Source of the DNA: Falsochrobactrum tianjinense | GTDB taxonomy: Bacteria; Pseudomonadota; Alphaproteobacteria; Rhizobiales; Rhizobiaceae | DNA: 64,000 bases | Direction of reading: 5' to 3' | NCBI RefSeq assembly: GCF_019100495.1 | Contig: NZ_JAHRVA010000002.1 | Location: 243,834-307,833, forward strand | In this document: positions 1 through 12,606 of the stretch, piece by piece | Numbering within the stretch: position 1 is the stretch's first letter | How the letters are laid out: the number at the start of each line of letters is the position of its first letter | Made by a program: the position numbers and the translations under genes | The notes under the pieces: model-generated | The model's database searches: none | Told to the model about the DNA's origin: nothing | What the model saw: only the letters and a program-made list of their open reading frames with translations

Positions 1-1036
1 CATTGCGCCCGCCGAAACGCTCTGCCAGCGTAACAACGCCAACGGGCAGCGACGTCCATGCCGTAATATGTTCGGCAAGGCGAGGGGAGCGGCGCTGAGA
101 CACGTCGATCAAGGCAATTTCCGATGAGCCGCCGCCAATATCGAAGAGCACCACCGCATCCGTGTCGCGCGCAACCAGCGTGCCACAACCGGAAACGGCA
201 AGCCGCGCTTCGGTCTGGCGGTCAACGATTTCAAGCTCAAGCCCGGTTTCCTCGCGAACGCGGGTAAGAAATTCCTCGCCATTTGCGGCCGAGCGGCAGG
301 CTTCGGTCGCAATCAGCCGCGCGCGCCTGATCTTGCGCGCGACGAGCTTATCGGCACAGATTTTCAGCGCATCGATAGCGCGCTGCATCGCCTGATCGCT
401 GAGTCGTCCCGTGGCGCTCAGACCTTCACCAAGTCGAACGATGCGCGAGAATGCATCCACGACGCGAAACTGTCCCGGCCTGGTCGGGGTAGCAATCAGC
501 AGACGGCAATTATTGGTGCCCAGATCGAGTGCGGCATAAAGCGGTACTTCACGATGGCCATGGCGTGTCGGATGTGCCGAACCAGGAATCCGCTTGTTCT
601 GCTGGGGCTGCGCGTGCTGGCTGTCTGGTTTGGCGACAACGCTCTGCTGCATGGCCGTATTATCCGCCAGAGTGGCGGCGTCATTTTGCTGGCGAGCCTG
701 TTTCTTCTTGCGGGCGCGGCGGCGGCGATTCGATATTTTTCCAGAAGGCTTCACGTCCGCCAGTTTCATGTCGGCGACTGACGCTTCTGCCACGATTGGC
801 TTTTGCACAACACCATCCGCTGCGCGGGCCGTTTTCCCGCGATGGCGGCGGCGGGCGCGCTTGCGCTGGCTTTGTGAGCCCTTGCTTTCCGTCTCCGGGC
901 GTCCTGAATCGGATGCGTCAGGCGCATTGCCGACTTCTGAAGCGGCTTCCTTGCGCGGTTGGCGCTGGCCGTTCTCGAACGGATTCCGAGCCTGAATTTT
1001 GCCCGACCGTCCGTTGGACGCCCCTTGATGCGCCAT
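1..1036 (-). CDS. ppx: Exopolyphosphatase, Ppx/GppA family (C-terminus beyond left edge)
   Basis: Ppx/GppA enzymes release phosphate from polyphosphate or hydrolyse pppGpp in the cytoplasm. The reading frame is open from an ATG at 1036 to the window edge. The first ~170 residues are Arg/Lys/Gln-rich and low in complexity, with runs such as RRRRARKKK. The phosphatase domain then begins with ALDLGTNNCRLLIA, the acetate-kinase-like phosphate-1 motif, followed by ATEACRSAANG and DIGGGSSEIALID, both typical of the family. GAGGAG lies just upstream of the ATG. An in-frame TTG 24 bases upstream is an alternative start. The basic extension is unusual; E. coli Ppx has none. Family assignment is secure, the choice between Ppx and GppA less so. 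Confidence 0.85.
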   Translation of the reverse strand, partial: MAHQGASNGRSGKIQARNPFENGQRQPRKEAASEVGNAPDASDSGRPETESKGSQSQRKRARRRHRGKTARAADGVVQKPIVAEASVADMKLADVKPSGKISNRRRRARKKKQARQQNDAATLADNTAMQQSVVAKPDSQHAQPQQNKRIPGSAHPTRHGHREVPLYAALDLGTNNCRLLIATPTRPGQFRVVDAFSRIVRLGEGLSATGRLSDQAMQRAIDALKICADKLVARKIRRARLIATEACRSAANGEEFLTRVREETGLELEIVDRQTEARLAVSGCGTLVARDTDAVVLFDIGGGSSEIALIDVSQRRSPRLAEHITAWTSLPVGVVTLAERFGGRN

Positions 1037-1278
1037 AGCTGCGTGGCGCTCCTCGGGGTTTTTCAAGGTTCATGTCCTTATGGCGCCGCGCGAACCGATG
1101 AGGACGCAAGCAAGGCGCTTTTAATTTTACGTTGCCCTTAATGTAACAGCGCTTGGGAGATTTACCAAGGGGCAGACCGCGAAGGTCGAGAGAAAGTTTT
1201 CAAATGACGAATTTTGCGGAACCGAAAAGCGCTCTCGGTATGATTTAAGAACGCAAACCCCTTTCTGTTTCAATGGCT

Positions 1279-2040
1279 TCAGATATCATAACTATGAGCG
1301 GCGTTGATCGTGGCCACGAATTGTTTGGTCCGTTCGCGGGAAGGGCGCGAGAAAACATCCTGCGCCGACCCGGTTTCGACCACATTGCCAGACTCGAGGA
1401 AGACCACATTCTTCGCAATCTTCGAGGCGAGGCGCAGGTCATGCGTGGCAATGACCATGGTGGTGCCTTCTTGCGCGAGCTTGCTCAGAACATCCACGAC
1501 TTCCGAAGCCAGTTCCGGGTCCAGCGCCGAGGTTGGTTCGTCGCACAAAAGCACGCGCGGAGAGGGCGCGAGCGCCCGAGCAATGGCGATGCGCTGCTGC
1601 TGCCCGCCGGAAAGCGTGGAGGGCCAGGCATCCGCCTTGTGCGCCATGCCGACTTTCGTCAGCAACTCCATTGCGCGGGTCGTGGCCTTTTCCTTCGGCC
1701 ATTTGAGAACCGTGACAAGGCCCTCCATGACATTCTGAATGGCTGTCTGGTGCGGAAAAAGCTGGAAGTTCTGGAATACCATGCCGGTCTGGCGGCGAAT
1801 GGACTGGATCGCCTGCCAGCTTGGCTTGCGGTCCGGCTCGAATGACAGGCTTTGCCCGCCGAGCACCAGCGTACCGGATGTCGGCACTTCCAGCAGGTTT
1901 ATGCAGCGCAGCAGCGTGCTTTTGCCGCCGCCCGAAGGGCCTACAAGCGCCGTGACAGTGCCTTCGGCAATCTTGACGTTGATATCGTTGAGAATCACCG
2001 CGTCATCGAAACGCTTTACGATATGTTGAAGCTCAATCAT
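1279..2040 (-). CDS. Amino acid ABC transporter ATP-binding protein (cystine-type)
   Basis: This is the ATPase of a polar amino acid importer. At 253 residues it has the usual length. It shows Walker A GPSGGGKST (~residues 35-43), the Q-loop region FQNFQLFPH, the signature [15 protein letters not shown], Walker [15 protein letters not shown] and the H-loop ATHD. Its ATG overlaps the stop of the permease gene by ATGA, so the two are translationally coupled. It is the last gene of a binding protein-permease-ATPase operon. By eye the operon most resembles E. coli TcyJLN (FliY-YecS-YecC). The ATPase alone does not define the substrate. Confidence 0.93.
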   Translation of the reverse strand: MIELQHIVKRFDDAVILNDINVKIAEGTVTALVGPSGGGKSTLLRCINLLEVPTSGTLVLGGQSLSFEPDRKPSWQAIQSIRRQTGMVFQNFQLFPHQTAIQNVMEGLVTVLKWPKEKATTRAMELLTKVGMAHKADAWPSTLSGGQQQRIAIARALAPSPRVLLCDEPTSALDPELASEVVDVLSKLAQEGTTMVIATHDLRLASKIAKNVVFLESGNVVETGSAQDVFSRPSRERTKQFVATINAAHSYDI

Positions 2041-2717
2041 GCGTTCGTCTCCAGCGTTCCGCCATAGCGCCCGAAGCGTCGTTCCAGCCGCACCTGAAGC
2101 TGCGACAGGATCGTGCTCAGTGCCAGATAGATGAGTGCTGCTTCGATATAGAGGATCAGCGGTTCATAGGTGGTGGCCACGATACGTTGCGCCGACTGGA
2201 AAAGCTCCGGCACGGTGATCGCGGCTGCAAGCGAGGTGTCTTTCACCAGTGATATGAACGTGTTTGAAAGTGGCGGTACGGCGGTTCGGCTGGCCTGCGG
2301 CAGAACCGTGCGCCTGAGTGCCTGCGACCAGCTCATGCCGATGGAATAAGCCGCTTCCCATTGCCCCTTGGGTACCGATGAGATGACCGCACGAATGACT
2401 TCCGAACTATAGGCGCCGACATTCAGCGAAAAGCCAATGACGGCAGCGGAGAATGCGTCGAGATAAATGCCGGCACTGGGTAGTCCGTAAAAGATGACGA
2501 ACAGCTGTACGAGCATCGGCGTACCGCGAAAAATCCAGACATAGAACCGGGCGATGGACGAGACCCAGATCGGTGCGAACAAGCGCACCAATGCCGTGAT
2601 TAGACCCAGCGTCAATCCAAAGATGAAGGACAGAATGGTCAGGGGAATGGTGAATATCAATCCGGCCCATAGCAGGGTCGGCAGAGATTCTGCCATAAGT
2701 TGAAGCCAGTTGGGCAC
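2037..2717 (-). CDS. Amino acid ABC transporter permease (TcyL/YecS-like)
   Basis: Inner-membrane permease of 226 residues in the HisM family with about five hydrophobic segments. The EAA loop reads KGQWEAAYSIGMSWSQALRRTVLPQA. Motifs FRGTPMLVQLFVIFYGLP and SNTFISLVKDTSLAAAITVPELFQ match E. coli YecS closely by eye, which supports L-cystine transport, probably with related sulfur or diamino acids. It overlaps the ATPase gene by four bases. It is separated from the binding-protein gene by ~124 bases carrying a perfect hairpin, so the permease is probably made in smaller amounts than the binding protein. Confidence 0.92.
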   Translation of the reverse strand: MPNWLQLMAESLPTLLWAGLIFTIPLTILSFIFGLTLGLITALVRLFAPIWVSSIARFYVWIFRGTPMLVQLFVIFYGLPSAGIYLDAFSAAVIGFSLNVGAYSSEVIRAVISSVPKGQWEAAYSIGMSWSQALRRTVLPQASRTAVPPLSNTFISLVKDTSLAAAITVPELFQSAQRIVATTYEPLILYIEAALIYLALSTILSQLQVRLERRFGRYGGTLETNA

Positions 2718-2790
2718 GTATCCGGTTCCTTTGCTCGGAAATTCGTGAAGCTACACGCGTGAAATAAGTTCATATAGCCACAAGATAAGG

Positions 2791-2814
2791 AAGCCGGAAA
2801 CAGAGTTCCGGCTT
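2791..2814 (-). terminator. Intercistronic hairpin between binding protein and permease genes
   Basis: A perfect 9-bp inverted repeat (2791-2799 with 2806-2814, loop of six) lies in the 3' untranslated part of the binding-protein gene. There is no strong U-tract on the minus strand. It fits an mRNA-stabilising or partially terminating element better than a full terminator. The stem is seen; the role is inferred. Confidence 0.55.
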
Positions 2815-2841
2815 CGCTTCGCATTCTCCGGTAATCGGAAA

Positions 2842-3615
2842 TTACCTGGAAACGTCCTGACCAAAATATTTCTGCGAAATCTTGTCATAGGTGCCATCGG
2901 TCTTGATTTCGTCAAGCGCCTTGTTGAGGGCTGCGACCAGATCATCATCGCCCTTGCGCACGATAATGCCAGATGCGTCTGCATTTTCCTTTTCCGCTAC
3001 GACTTTTACCGGAGCGTCCGGCTGCTGTTTCTTGAAGTCAAGATAAGAGAGGCTGTCGTTGAGCGTCGCATCCGCACGACCGGTCAGGACAAGCTGGATG
3101 GACTGGTCGAAGCCATCGGTGGCGACCAGTTCGGCACCGGATTCCTTGGCTAGCTTGCCATAATTGCTCGTCAGCGACTGTGCCGCCTTCTTGCCCTTGA
3201 GGTCTGCGAAATTCTTGATGGTGTCGTTCTTGTCATTGACGATAAGGACGACCTTGGAAACGATATAGGGATTGGAGAAATTGAATTTTTTCTGGCGTTC
3301 TTCGGTGATGCCGACCTGATTGATCACGGCATCATAACGTTTGGAGTCGAGACCGGCGATCAGCCCGTCCCACTTGCCTTCAACGAATTGAGGCTTCACG
3401 CCGAGCTTAGCAGCCACGGCTTCGCCGATTTCCACATCGAAGCCGACAAGCTTGTTGTCCTTGTCATGATAGGTGAACGGTGCATAGGTGCCTTCCGTCC
3501 CGATCTTGAGCACGCCAGCGGCCTTGATGGCGTCGAGATTTTCACCCGCCAGCGCAGCGGAAAGAAATGCGGTCTGAAGGATGCCGACCGTGGCGAGGAC
3601 TTGAACGAGTTTCAT
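2842..3615 (-). CDS. Amino acid ABC transporter substrate-binding protein (cystine-type)
   Basis: Periplasmic binding protein of 257 residues in the SBP_bac_3 family. The start at 3615 is chosen because it gives a clean signal peptide (MKLVQVLATVGIL to ALAGE) and has AGG about ten bases upstream; the frame is open further upstream. Motifs WDGLIAGLDSKRYDAVINQVGIT and GTNY-like LTSNYGKLAKESG resemble E. coli TcyJ (FliY), which binds L-cystine. It is the first gene of the operon, and a hairpin follows it. Ligand identity is inferred from resemblance only. The neighbouring 5-oxoprolinase gene makes a link to glutathione or cysteine turnover attractive but unproven. Confidence 0.92.
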   Translation of the reverse strand: MKLVQVLATVGILQTAFLSAALAGENLDAIKAAGVLKIGTEGTYAPFTYHDKDNKLVGFDVEIGEAVAAKLGVKPQFVEGKWDGLIAGLDSKRYDAVINQVGITEERQKKFNFSNPYIVSKVVLIVNDKNDTIKNFADLKGKKAAQSLTSNYGKLAKESGAELVATDGFDQSIQLVLTGRADATLNDSLSYLDFKKQQPDAPVKVVAEKENADASGIIVRKGDDDLVAALNKALDEIKTDGTYDKISQKYFGQDVSR

Positions 3616-3804
3616 TTTGGCTACCTGTAAAAATATTCGATTGAAAGCAAAATACAGGAATTTCATTCTAATGGAGCGTTCAAAAATACCACGATTGAGT
3701 ACGAAAGAGAATTTCTTTTTAGAAACTATCTTTTATCTGCAATAAAATTTCGCGCAGGCTTTTGAGGTATTGTCGGAACTTTTGAGATATTGGAATATGC
3801 AATG

Positions 3805-3830
3805 AAAACGCCGCCTCGCGGCGGCGTTTT
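3805..3830 (-). terminator. Intrinsic terminator of the 5-oxoprolinase gene (bidirectional form)
   Basis: A GC-rich stem (CGCCGCC and GGCGGCG) with a four-base loop is flanked by AAAA on one side and TTTT on the other. It can therefore end transcription in both directions. It lies 10 bases beyond the stop of the minus-strand oxoprolinase gene, upstream of the cystine operon. Confidence 0.85.
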
Positions 3831-3839
3831 GCTGGTTGT

Positions 3840-7463
<3,624 letters not shown>

Positions 7464-7529
7464 TCCTGGCTCCTGATATAAAACAGATGGTGTCTTCTGA
7501 GAACTTTTCAGAATTTAATGGTCCCACTT

Positions 7530-7548
7530 TATTGACAAAATGTCGATA
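7530..7548. promoter_or_regulatory. Palindromic operator candidate with overlapping -35 box
   Basis: A 19-base near-perfect palindrome centred on 7539 reads TAT-t-GACA-aaa-TGTC-g-ATA in the gap between the divergent oxoprolinase and MarR-like genes. It contains TTGACA (7532-7537), a good -35 hexamer for the plus-strand gene. Binding of the neighbouring MarR-like protein would block that promoter and could also control the oxoprolinase gene. The palindrome is seen; the regulator pairing is inferred. Confidence 0.6.
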
Positions 7549-7590
7549 AGATGGTGACATAAAATACACAAAATTACAGGTGCAGCAAGA

Positions 7591-8199
7591 ATGGGGAATA
7601 TGAGAAAGGCAGAAAAAATGGTGCAATCATCAGCAGAGCCGCAGGGGACGGACTTTGATGAGGTCACGCTGCCCAAGCATCTGCGTTCGGTTGTGTCGCT
7701 CGGCCCCATTGTTTCTTCCGCCCATCTTGCCGATGGCGGCTCGCCTGCCATGTCTGAGATCGAATATGGCCTCATTCTCGCCTCGCACGCGTTTTCGCGC
7801 TGGATGGTGCGCTGTATGGCAGCGGCGGGCGTGCCGGGGCTTTCGCCTGTAGAAGTGTTGATTCTGCATTCCATCCGGCACCGTGGACGTGAGAAAAAGC
7901 TTGCAGATATCTGTCTCGTATTAGATATCGAAGATACGCATATTGCCACCTATGCCATTCGCAAGCTTGAAAAGGCGGGCTTGCTGACAACGGGCAAGGC
8001 GGCGAAGGAAAAGACGGTGAAAATCACTGCAAAGGGTGCGGAAGCCTGTACGCGTTATGGTCAAATCCGCGAACGTTTGCTGGTCGATTCCACTGCCAAT
8101 GCACGGCCTTCCGAAGAAACGCTTTCAGAAGTCGCAGCTCTTTTGCGTTTCATGTCCGGTGCATTCAATCAGGCCACGCGGTCTGCCATTACGTTATAG
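7591..8199 (+). CDS. MarR-like winged-helix transcriptional regulator
   Basis: Cytoplasmic DNA-binding protein of up to 202 residues. The centre (~residues 60-150) has the winged-helix pattern, with SPVEVLILHSIRHRGREKKLADICLVLDIEDTHIATYAIRKLEKAGLL as the helix-turn-helix and GKAAKEKTVKITAKG as the wing. The N-terminal ~45 residues are extra and probably flexible. Starts at 7591, 7600 or 7618 are possible; each has weak purine-rich sequence upstream. It is the first gene of a peptide ABC transporter operon (25 bases to the next start) and divergent from 5-oxoprolinase. The most likely role is local repression of both sides. Confidence 0.82.
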   Translation: MGNMRKAEKMVQSSAEPQGTDFDEVTLPKHLRSVVSLGPIVSSAHLADGGSPAMSEIEYGLILASHAFSRWMVRCMAAAGVPGLSPVEVLILHSIRHRGREKKLADICLVLDIEDTHIATYAIRKLEKAGLLTTGKAAKEKTVKITAKGAEACTRYGQIRERLLVDSTANARPSEETLSEVAALLRFMSGAFNQATRSAITL

Positions 8200-8224
8200 A
8201 ATTTTAAAATTGAATGGAGCCGAG

Positions 8225-10057
8225 TTGAGCGAAGCTGTGTCGAAGCCTCTTTTGACCGTTGATGGACTGAGCGTCGAATTCGGCGCCAGTCGCGTGGTTG
8301 ACGATCTGAGTTTTTCTGTTGCCCCCGGCCGCACTTTGGCGGTTGTCGGTGAATCGGGGTCTGGCAAGTCGATCACCTCGCTTTCCATCATGCGGCTTGC
8401 CGATATGAGCGGCGCGAAGTTCCCAGCCGGACGCATTCTGTTTGGCGGCCCCAGCGGTGAGCGCGATCTTCTGAAAGCCGACCAAAACACTATGCGCAGC
8501 ATTCGCGGCAAGGAGATCGCAATGATCTTCCAGGAGCCGATGACATCGCTCAATCCGGTATTCACCATCGGCAACCAGATTGCGGAAGTGCTGATGCTGC
8601 ATGAGGGTATGACCAAGCGCGCGGCCCTTGCGGAAGGCAAACGCCTTCTCGAAATGGTACGCCTGCCGGATGCCGAAGGGCTGCTCAAGCGCTATCCGCA
8701 CCAGCTTTCCGGCGGCATGCGCCAGCGCGTAATGATCGCCATGGCGCTGGCCTGCCGCCCCAAGCTGCTGATCGCGGACGAGCCGACCACGGCGCTCGAC
8801 GTAACCATTCAGGCCCAGATACTGCATATTATCAAGGATTTGCAGCAAGAGCTTGAAATGGCAGTTATTTTTATCACCCACGATATGGGTGTGGTGGCAG
8901 AGATGGCTGATGATGTTGTCGTGATGTGGAAGGGCAGGAAGGTCGAGGAAGGTCCGGTCGGACGCATCTTCGAAGCTCCTCAGCATCCCTATACGCAGAC
9001 GCTTCTTTCGGCTGTGCCGAAGCTGGGCAGCATGACGGGACAGGCCTATCCCAAGCGTATGCCGGTGATGGTCATGCGTGACGGCGTTCCGGTTCTTTCC
9101 GGCGAAGAGCGTATTCAGGACACGGCGCGTTATGGGATCAAACCGGTGCTGGCCGTGGATGACCTTTATGTTCGTTTCCCGATCAGGAAGAATATTTTCG
9201 GCAGGACGACGCATGTCTGCAATGCCGTCTCCAAAGTGGCCTTCGATATTTATCCGGGCGAGACGCTGGCGCTTGTTGGTGAGTCCGGCTCGGGAAAATC
9301 GACCATCGGGCGCACGATCCAGCAATTGCAGGATCCGCTTGCAGGCGACATCCGCTTCAATGGGAAAGCCTATTCGCAGATGAGTTCGGCCGAACGCTAT
9401 GCCATGCGCCGCGAAGTGCAATATATCTTTCAGGACCCGTTCGCCTCGCTCGACCCACGCAAGACGGTCGGCTTTTCCATTGCCGAGCCTATCCGCACCC
9501 ATGGGCTTCTCGATAGCGACAAGGCGATCAATGCCCGCGTTGCCGAATTGCTCGAACGCGTCGGTCTGGGGCCGGAACATGCCGGGCGCTATCCGCATGA
9601 GTTTTCCGGCGGCCAGCGCCAGCGCGTCTGCATCGCCCGCGCACTGGCGTCAAAGCCGAAGCTCATCATTGCCGATGAAGCATTGTCGGCGCTGGATGTT
9701 TCCATTCAGGCGCAGGTCATCAACCTGTTCATGGATCTTCAGAAAGAGCATGAACTGGCCTATCTCTTTATCAGCCATGATATGGCAGTCGTTGAGAAAA
9801 TGAGCCATCGCGTGGCCGTTCTCTATCTGGGACAGATCATGGAACTGGGCTCGCGTGCCCAGGTATTCGAAACTCCATCGCATCCCTATACGAAGCGGCT
9901 TCTCTCCGCGGTGCCCGTTGCCGATCCTTCGGCGCGCGCTGCGCGCCCGATGCTGGAAGGCGAAATTCCGAGCACCACGCGCCGGATTGAGGATGAACCG
10001 ATCATTTATAATCATCGCGAGATCGTCTCCGGCCATTTCGTGGCGACAGGCGGCTGA
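8225..10057 (+). CDS. Peptide ABC transporter, fused dual ATP-binding protein (DppDF-type)
   Basis: A 610-residue cytoplasmic ATPase with two complete ABC domains in one chain. Domain 1 (~10-270) has [26 protein letters not shown] and [14 protein letters not shown]. Domain 2 (~315-580) has [27 protein letters not shown] and [14 protein letters not shown]. Both end with the peptide-transporter-specific motif HPYT. In the second Walker B region the usual Pro of DEP is Ala. The start is taken as TTG at 8225, with GGAG five bases upstream; the frame is open further upstream inside the preceding gene. It energises the permeases at 11679-13458. Confidence 0.93.
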   Translation: MSEAVSKPLLTVDGLSVEFGASRVVDDLSFSVAPGRTLAVVGESGSGKSITSLSIMRLADMSGAKFPAGRILFGGPSGERDLLKADQNTMRSIRGKEIAMIFQEPMTSLNPVFTIGNQIAEVLMLHEGMTKRAALAEGKRLLEMVRLPDAEGLLKRYPHQLSGGMRQRVMIAMALACRPKLLIADEPTTALDVTIQAQILHIIKDLQQELEMAVIFITHDMGVVAEMADDVVVMWKGRKVEEGPVGRIFEAPQHPYTQTLLSAVPKLGSMTGQAYPKRMPVMVMRDGVPVLSGEERIQDTARYGIKPVLAVDDLYVRFPIRKNIFGRTTHVCNAVSKVAFDIYPGETLALVGESGSGKSTIGRTIQQLQDPLAGDIRFNGKAYSQMSSAERYAMRREVQYIFQDPFASLDPRKTVGFSIAEPIRTHGLLDSDKAINARVAELLERVGLGPEHAGRYPHEFSGGQRQRVCIARALASKPKLIIADEALSALDVSIQAQVINLFMDLQKEHELAYLFISHDMAVVEKMSHRVAVLYLGQIMELGSRAQVFETPSHPYTKRLLSAVPVADPSARAARPMLEGEIPSTTRRIEDEPIIYNHREIVSGHFVATGG

Positions 10058-10092
10058 GACATAAGTTCAATCGAACCCAAAGGGGAAAACTA

Positions 10093-11622
10093 ATGATAAG
10101 GAAAACCTTGAAAGCCGTTCTTCTGGCTTCTGCTGTTTCAGCGGCAATGCTGGCTTCCGCTCCGGCGTTTGCTGCCGGCAAGCTGACTGTCTCATCGCCG
10201 CAGGATCCAGGCAGCTGGGATCCCATCGATACGTTCCTGGTGAACTGGGCTTCGGTTGCGACCAACATTTTCGATGGTCTTGTCTATCGTGGCCCGGATT
10301 TGAAAATCGTGCCAGCCCTTGCCACTTCGTGGGAAGAACTGGACGAGGGCAAGCGGATCCGTTTTCATCTGCGCGAAAACGTGAAATTCCATAATGGCGA
10401 GCCGTTCAATGCGGAAGCCGTCAAGTTCACTTTTGATCGCCTGCTCGGTGATGAAGGCGCGAAAGGCCCGCAGCGCTCCAACTATATCGCCATCGAGAAG
10501 GTCGAGGTCATCGACGAAAAGACGGTTGATTTCCATCTTACAGAACCCGATCCGGTTCTCATCACCAAGCTTGCCGCCTATGGCGGCATGATCGTTCCGC
10601 CCAAATATATCGCGGAAAAAGGTGACGATCATTTCAACATGAATCCGGTCGGCACCGGTCCGTTCAAATTCGTTTCCTACCAGCCGAAAGTAAATATCAA
10701 GCTTGAGGCTTTTGCCGATCATTGGGGCGGCGCACCGAAGCTTTCGGAACTCGAATTTCGCTTCATCACCGAGCCCTCCACAGCGGTTGCCGAACTTCAG
10801 GCTGGTCGCGTCGATCTGGTCATTCCGCCCACCATTCCCATCGGCATGATCCCGACCATTGAAGGCGATCCCAACCTTGAACTGGTGACGACCTCCGGTC
10901 CGACCGTTTACGCCTTGCGTTTCAATACACGCGACGGCATTACCAAGGATGAGCGCGTTCGCAAGGCGCTGATCATGGCCGTTGACCGCGACGCGATCAT
11001 CCAGTCGATCCTTGCCGGTCAGGCCGAACCGATCGCGAGCTTCCAGAGTGCGCTTTCCTTCGGCTACGATCCCGAACTCAAGCCGCTGCCTTACGATCCG
11101 GAGCAGGCGAAGAAGCTGCTTGAGGAAGCAGGCGTGCAGCCGGGAGCGACGGTACAGATCGATGTGCGCGGCAATGATGCAAGCTTCAACGAAGTGGCGC
11201 AGGCAGTGGCAAGCTTCCTGCAAATGGTCGGAATAAATGCCACCATCAAGCCCTATGATACCAATGTAATGCTCAACGACATCATCCCACAGGGTAAGAC
11301 AGGCACCATGTTCCAGCAGAAATGGGGCGGCTGGACTCTCGATTATGACAACACCGCCTATGCGATGTATCATTCGGGCGAGAAGTGGAATCCTTACGAT
11401 AAGGATGAAAAGCTCGACGAGATGCTGGAAGCACAGCGTTCTGTTCGTGACCGCGGCGAGCGTGAAAAGCTGCTTCAGCAGATTGCGCATTACGCAGCCG
11501 GTCGCGCGCTGGAAATGCCGCTCTATAACCTCAAGGAGATATTCGGCATTAACAAGCGCGTGAAGAATTTCGTGCCTGCACCGGATAGCCGCCTGCGTCT
11601 GACGGACGTGACTGTCGAATAA
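10093..11622 (+). CDS. Peptide ABC transporter substrate-binding protein
   Basis: Periplasmic SBP_bac_5 family protein of 509 residues. The signal peptide runs from MIRKTLKAVLLASAV to about APAFAA. The mature part starts KLTVSSPQDPGSWDPIDTF and has the family segment FHLRENVKFHNGEPFNAEAVKFTFDRL, then NPVGTGPFKF and VRKALIMAVDRDAI. RBS AAAGGGG precedes the ATG. It lies 35 bases after the ATPase gene and is followed by a perfect 10-bp hairpin before the permease genes. The family takes oligopeptides, glutathione, nickel or opines, so the ligand cannot be read from sequence. Confidence 0.92.
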   Translation: MIRKTLKAVLLASAVSAAMLASAPAFAAGKLTVSSPQDPGSWDPIDTFLVNWASVATNIFDGLVYRGPDLKIVPALATSWEELDEGKRIRFHLRENVKFHNGEPFNAEAVKFTFDRLLGDEGAKGPQRSNYIAIEKVEVIDEKTVDFHLTEPDPVLITKLAAYGGMIVPPKYIAEKGDDHFNMNPVGTGPFKFVSYQPKVNIKLEAFADHWGGAPKLSELEFRFITEPSTAVAELQAGRVDLVIPPTIPIGMIPTIEGDPNLELVTTSGPTVYALRFNTRDGITKDERVRKALIMAVDRDAIIQSILAGQAEPIASFQSALSFGYDPELKPLPYDPEQAKKLLEEAGVQPGATVQIDVRGNDASFNEVAQAVASFLQMVGINATIKPYDTNVMLNDIIPQGKTGTMFQQKWGGWTLDYDNTAYAMYHSGEKWNPYDKDEKLDEMLEAQRSVRDRGEREKLLQQIAHYAAGRALEMPLYNLKEIFGINKRVKNFVPAPDSRLRLTDVTVE

Positions 11623-11633
11623 TCAGCAATCAA

Positions 11634-11659
11634 ACGGCAAGCCGATCAAGGCTTGCCGT
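11634..11659 (+). terminator. Intercistronic hairpin after the peptide-binding protein gene
   Basis: Perfect 10-bp inverted repeat (11634-11643 with 11650-11659) around a six-base loop, 12 bases after the stop codon and followed by CTATTTC. The weak U-run suggests partial termination or protection of the binding-protein mRNA end rather than a complete stop. Confidence 0.55.
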
Positions 11660-11678
11660 CTATTTCGGAGACGCGGTC

Positions 11679-12602
11679 GTGGCCGGATTTCTCATAAAAC
11701 GAATTTTGCAGGCGTTGTTCGTGCTTGTCGCGATGACGTTGCTGGTCGCTTTTGCGATCCGCCTGACCGGCGACCCGGCCCTGATGCTGACGCAAGGGGC
11801 GGGCAGCATCACCGAAGCTGATCTGGAACGCATCCGCGAGGGGCTTGGCCTTAACCAGCCATTTCTTGTGCAATATTGGCAGTTTTTCAAGGGCCTGTTC
11901 ACATTCGATCTCGGACGCAGCTTCCTTGGCGGAACCTCGGTTTCGCTGCTTGTCGGAAATGCGCTTCCCGCGACATTGATGCTGGCCTTCGCCTCACTTT
12001 TCGTTTCCATCGTGATTTCCGTTCCGTTGGGCATCAAGGCTGCCGTCTCGCGCGGAAAATGGGCGGATCAGCTCATCCGTATCTGCTCGCTTGTTGGCCT
12101 GTCCTTCCCGAACTTCTGGCTTGCCACCATGCTGGTGCTGCTGTTTGGCATTTGGCTGCAATGGCTGCCGCCAAGTGGCATGAGCGGCATTGCAAGCTTC
12201 ATCATGCCAGCCTTGACGATGGGCATCATTCTGACCGCCACCAATGTCCGCCTCGTACGCACGTCCATGCTGGAAACGCTGCAATCGCAATATATCATGG
12301 TGGCGCGCGCCAAGGGCCTGAGCGAAAATAAGGTTCTTTACAAGCACGCGCTGCGCAATTGCGCCATTCCGCTGATTACATATATCGGGCTTCAGTTTGG
12401 CGGTCTTCTCGGCGGTATCGTTGTGGTTGAGCGCGTGTTCAACTGGCCAGGCATGGGTACGCTTGCCTTTGATGCGGTTGCAAGCCGTGACTATCCGGTT
12501 CTGCAAGCCACGATCGCAATCCTGTCGATGCTCATCATCGGCGTCAATCTTCTCGTGGACATTGCCTATGGCCTTGTCGACCCGCGTATTCGCACGGAGT
12601 AG
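11679..12602 (+). CDS. Peptide ABC transporter permease (DppB-type)
   Basis: Inner-membrane protein of 307 residues with six predicted membrane segments. It starts MAGFLIKRILQALFVLVAMTL from a GTG codon with CGGAG upstream. The N-terminal periplasmic loop has the typical LERIREGLGLNQPFLVQYWQF and DLGRSFLGGTSV. The EAA loop is MVARAKGLSENKVLYKHALRNCAIPLITY. It pairs with the DppC-type permease that starts five bases after its stop. Confidence 0.93.
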   Translation: MAGFLIKRILQALFVLVAMTLLVAFAIRLTGDPALMLTQGAGSITEADLERIREGLGLNQPFLVQYWQFFKGLFTFDLGRSFLGGTSVSLLVGNALPATLMLAFASLFVSIVISVPLGIKAAVSRGKWADQLIRICSLVGLSFPNFWLATMLVLLFGIWLQWLPPSGMSGIASFIMPALTMGIILTATNVRLVRTSMLETLQSQYIMVARAKGLSENKVLYKHALRNCAIPLITYIGLQFGGLLGGIVVVERVFNWPGMGTLAFDAVASRDYPVLQATIAILSMLIIGVNLLVDIAYGLVDPRIRTE

Positions 12603-12606
12603 AGCC

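Noticed and set aside
529-1038. Plus-strand frames opposite the exopolyphosphatase gene
   Set aside because: The minus-strand frame carries the phosphatase motifs; the plus-strand translation is low-complexity noise.
8204-9598. Minus-strand open frame of 464 codons opposite the dual ATPase gene
   Set aside because: Shadow of a gene with two complete sets of ABC motifs; composition is typical of antisense translation.
10192-11490. Minus-strand frame of 432 codons opposite the peptide-binding protein gene
   Set aside because: Antisense shadow; no domain, and the plus strand encodes a convincing SBP_bac_5 protein with signal peptide.
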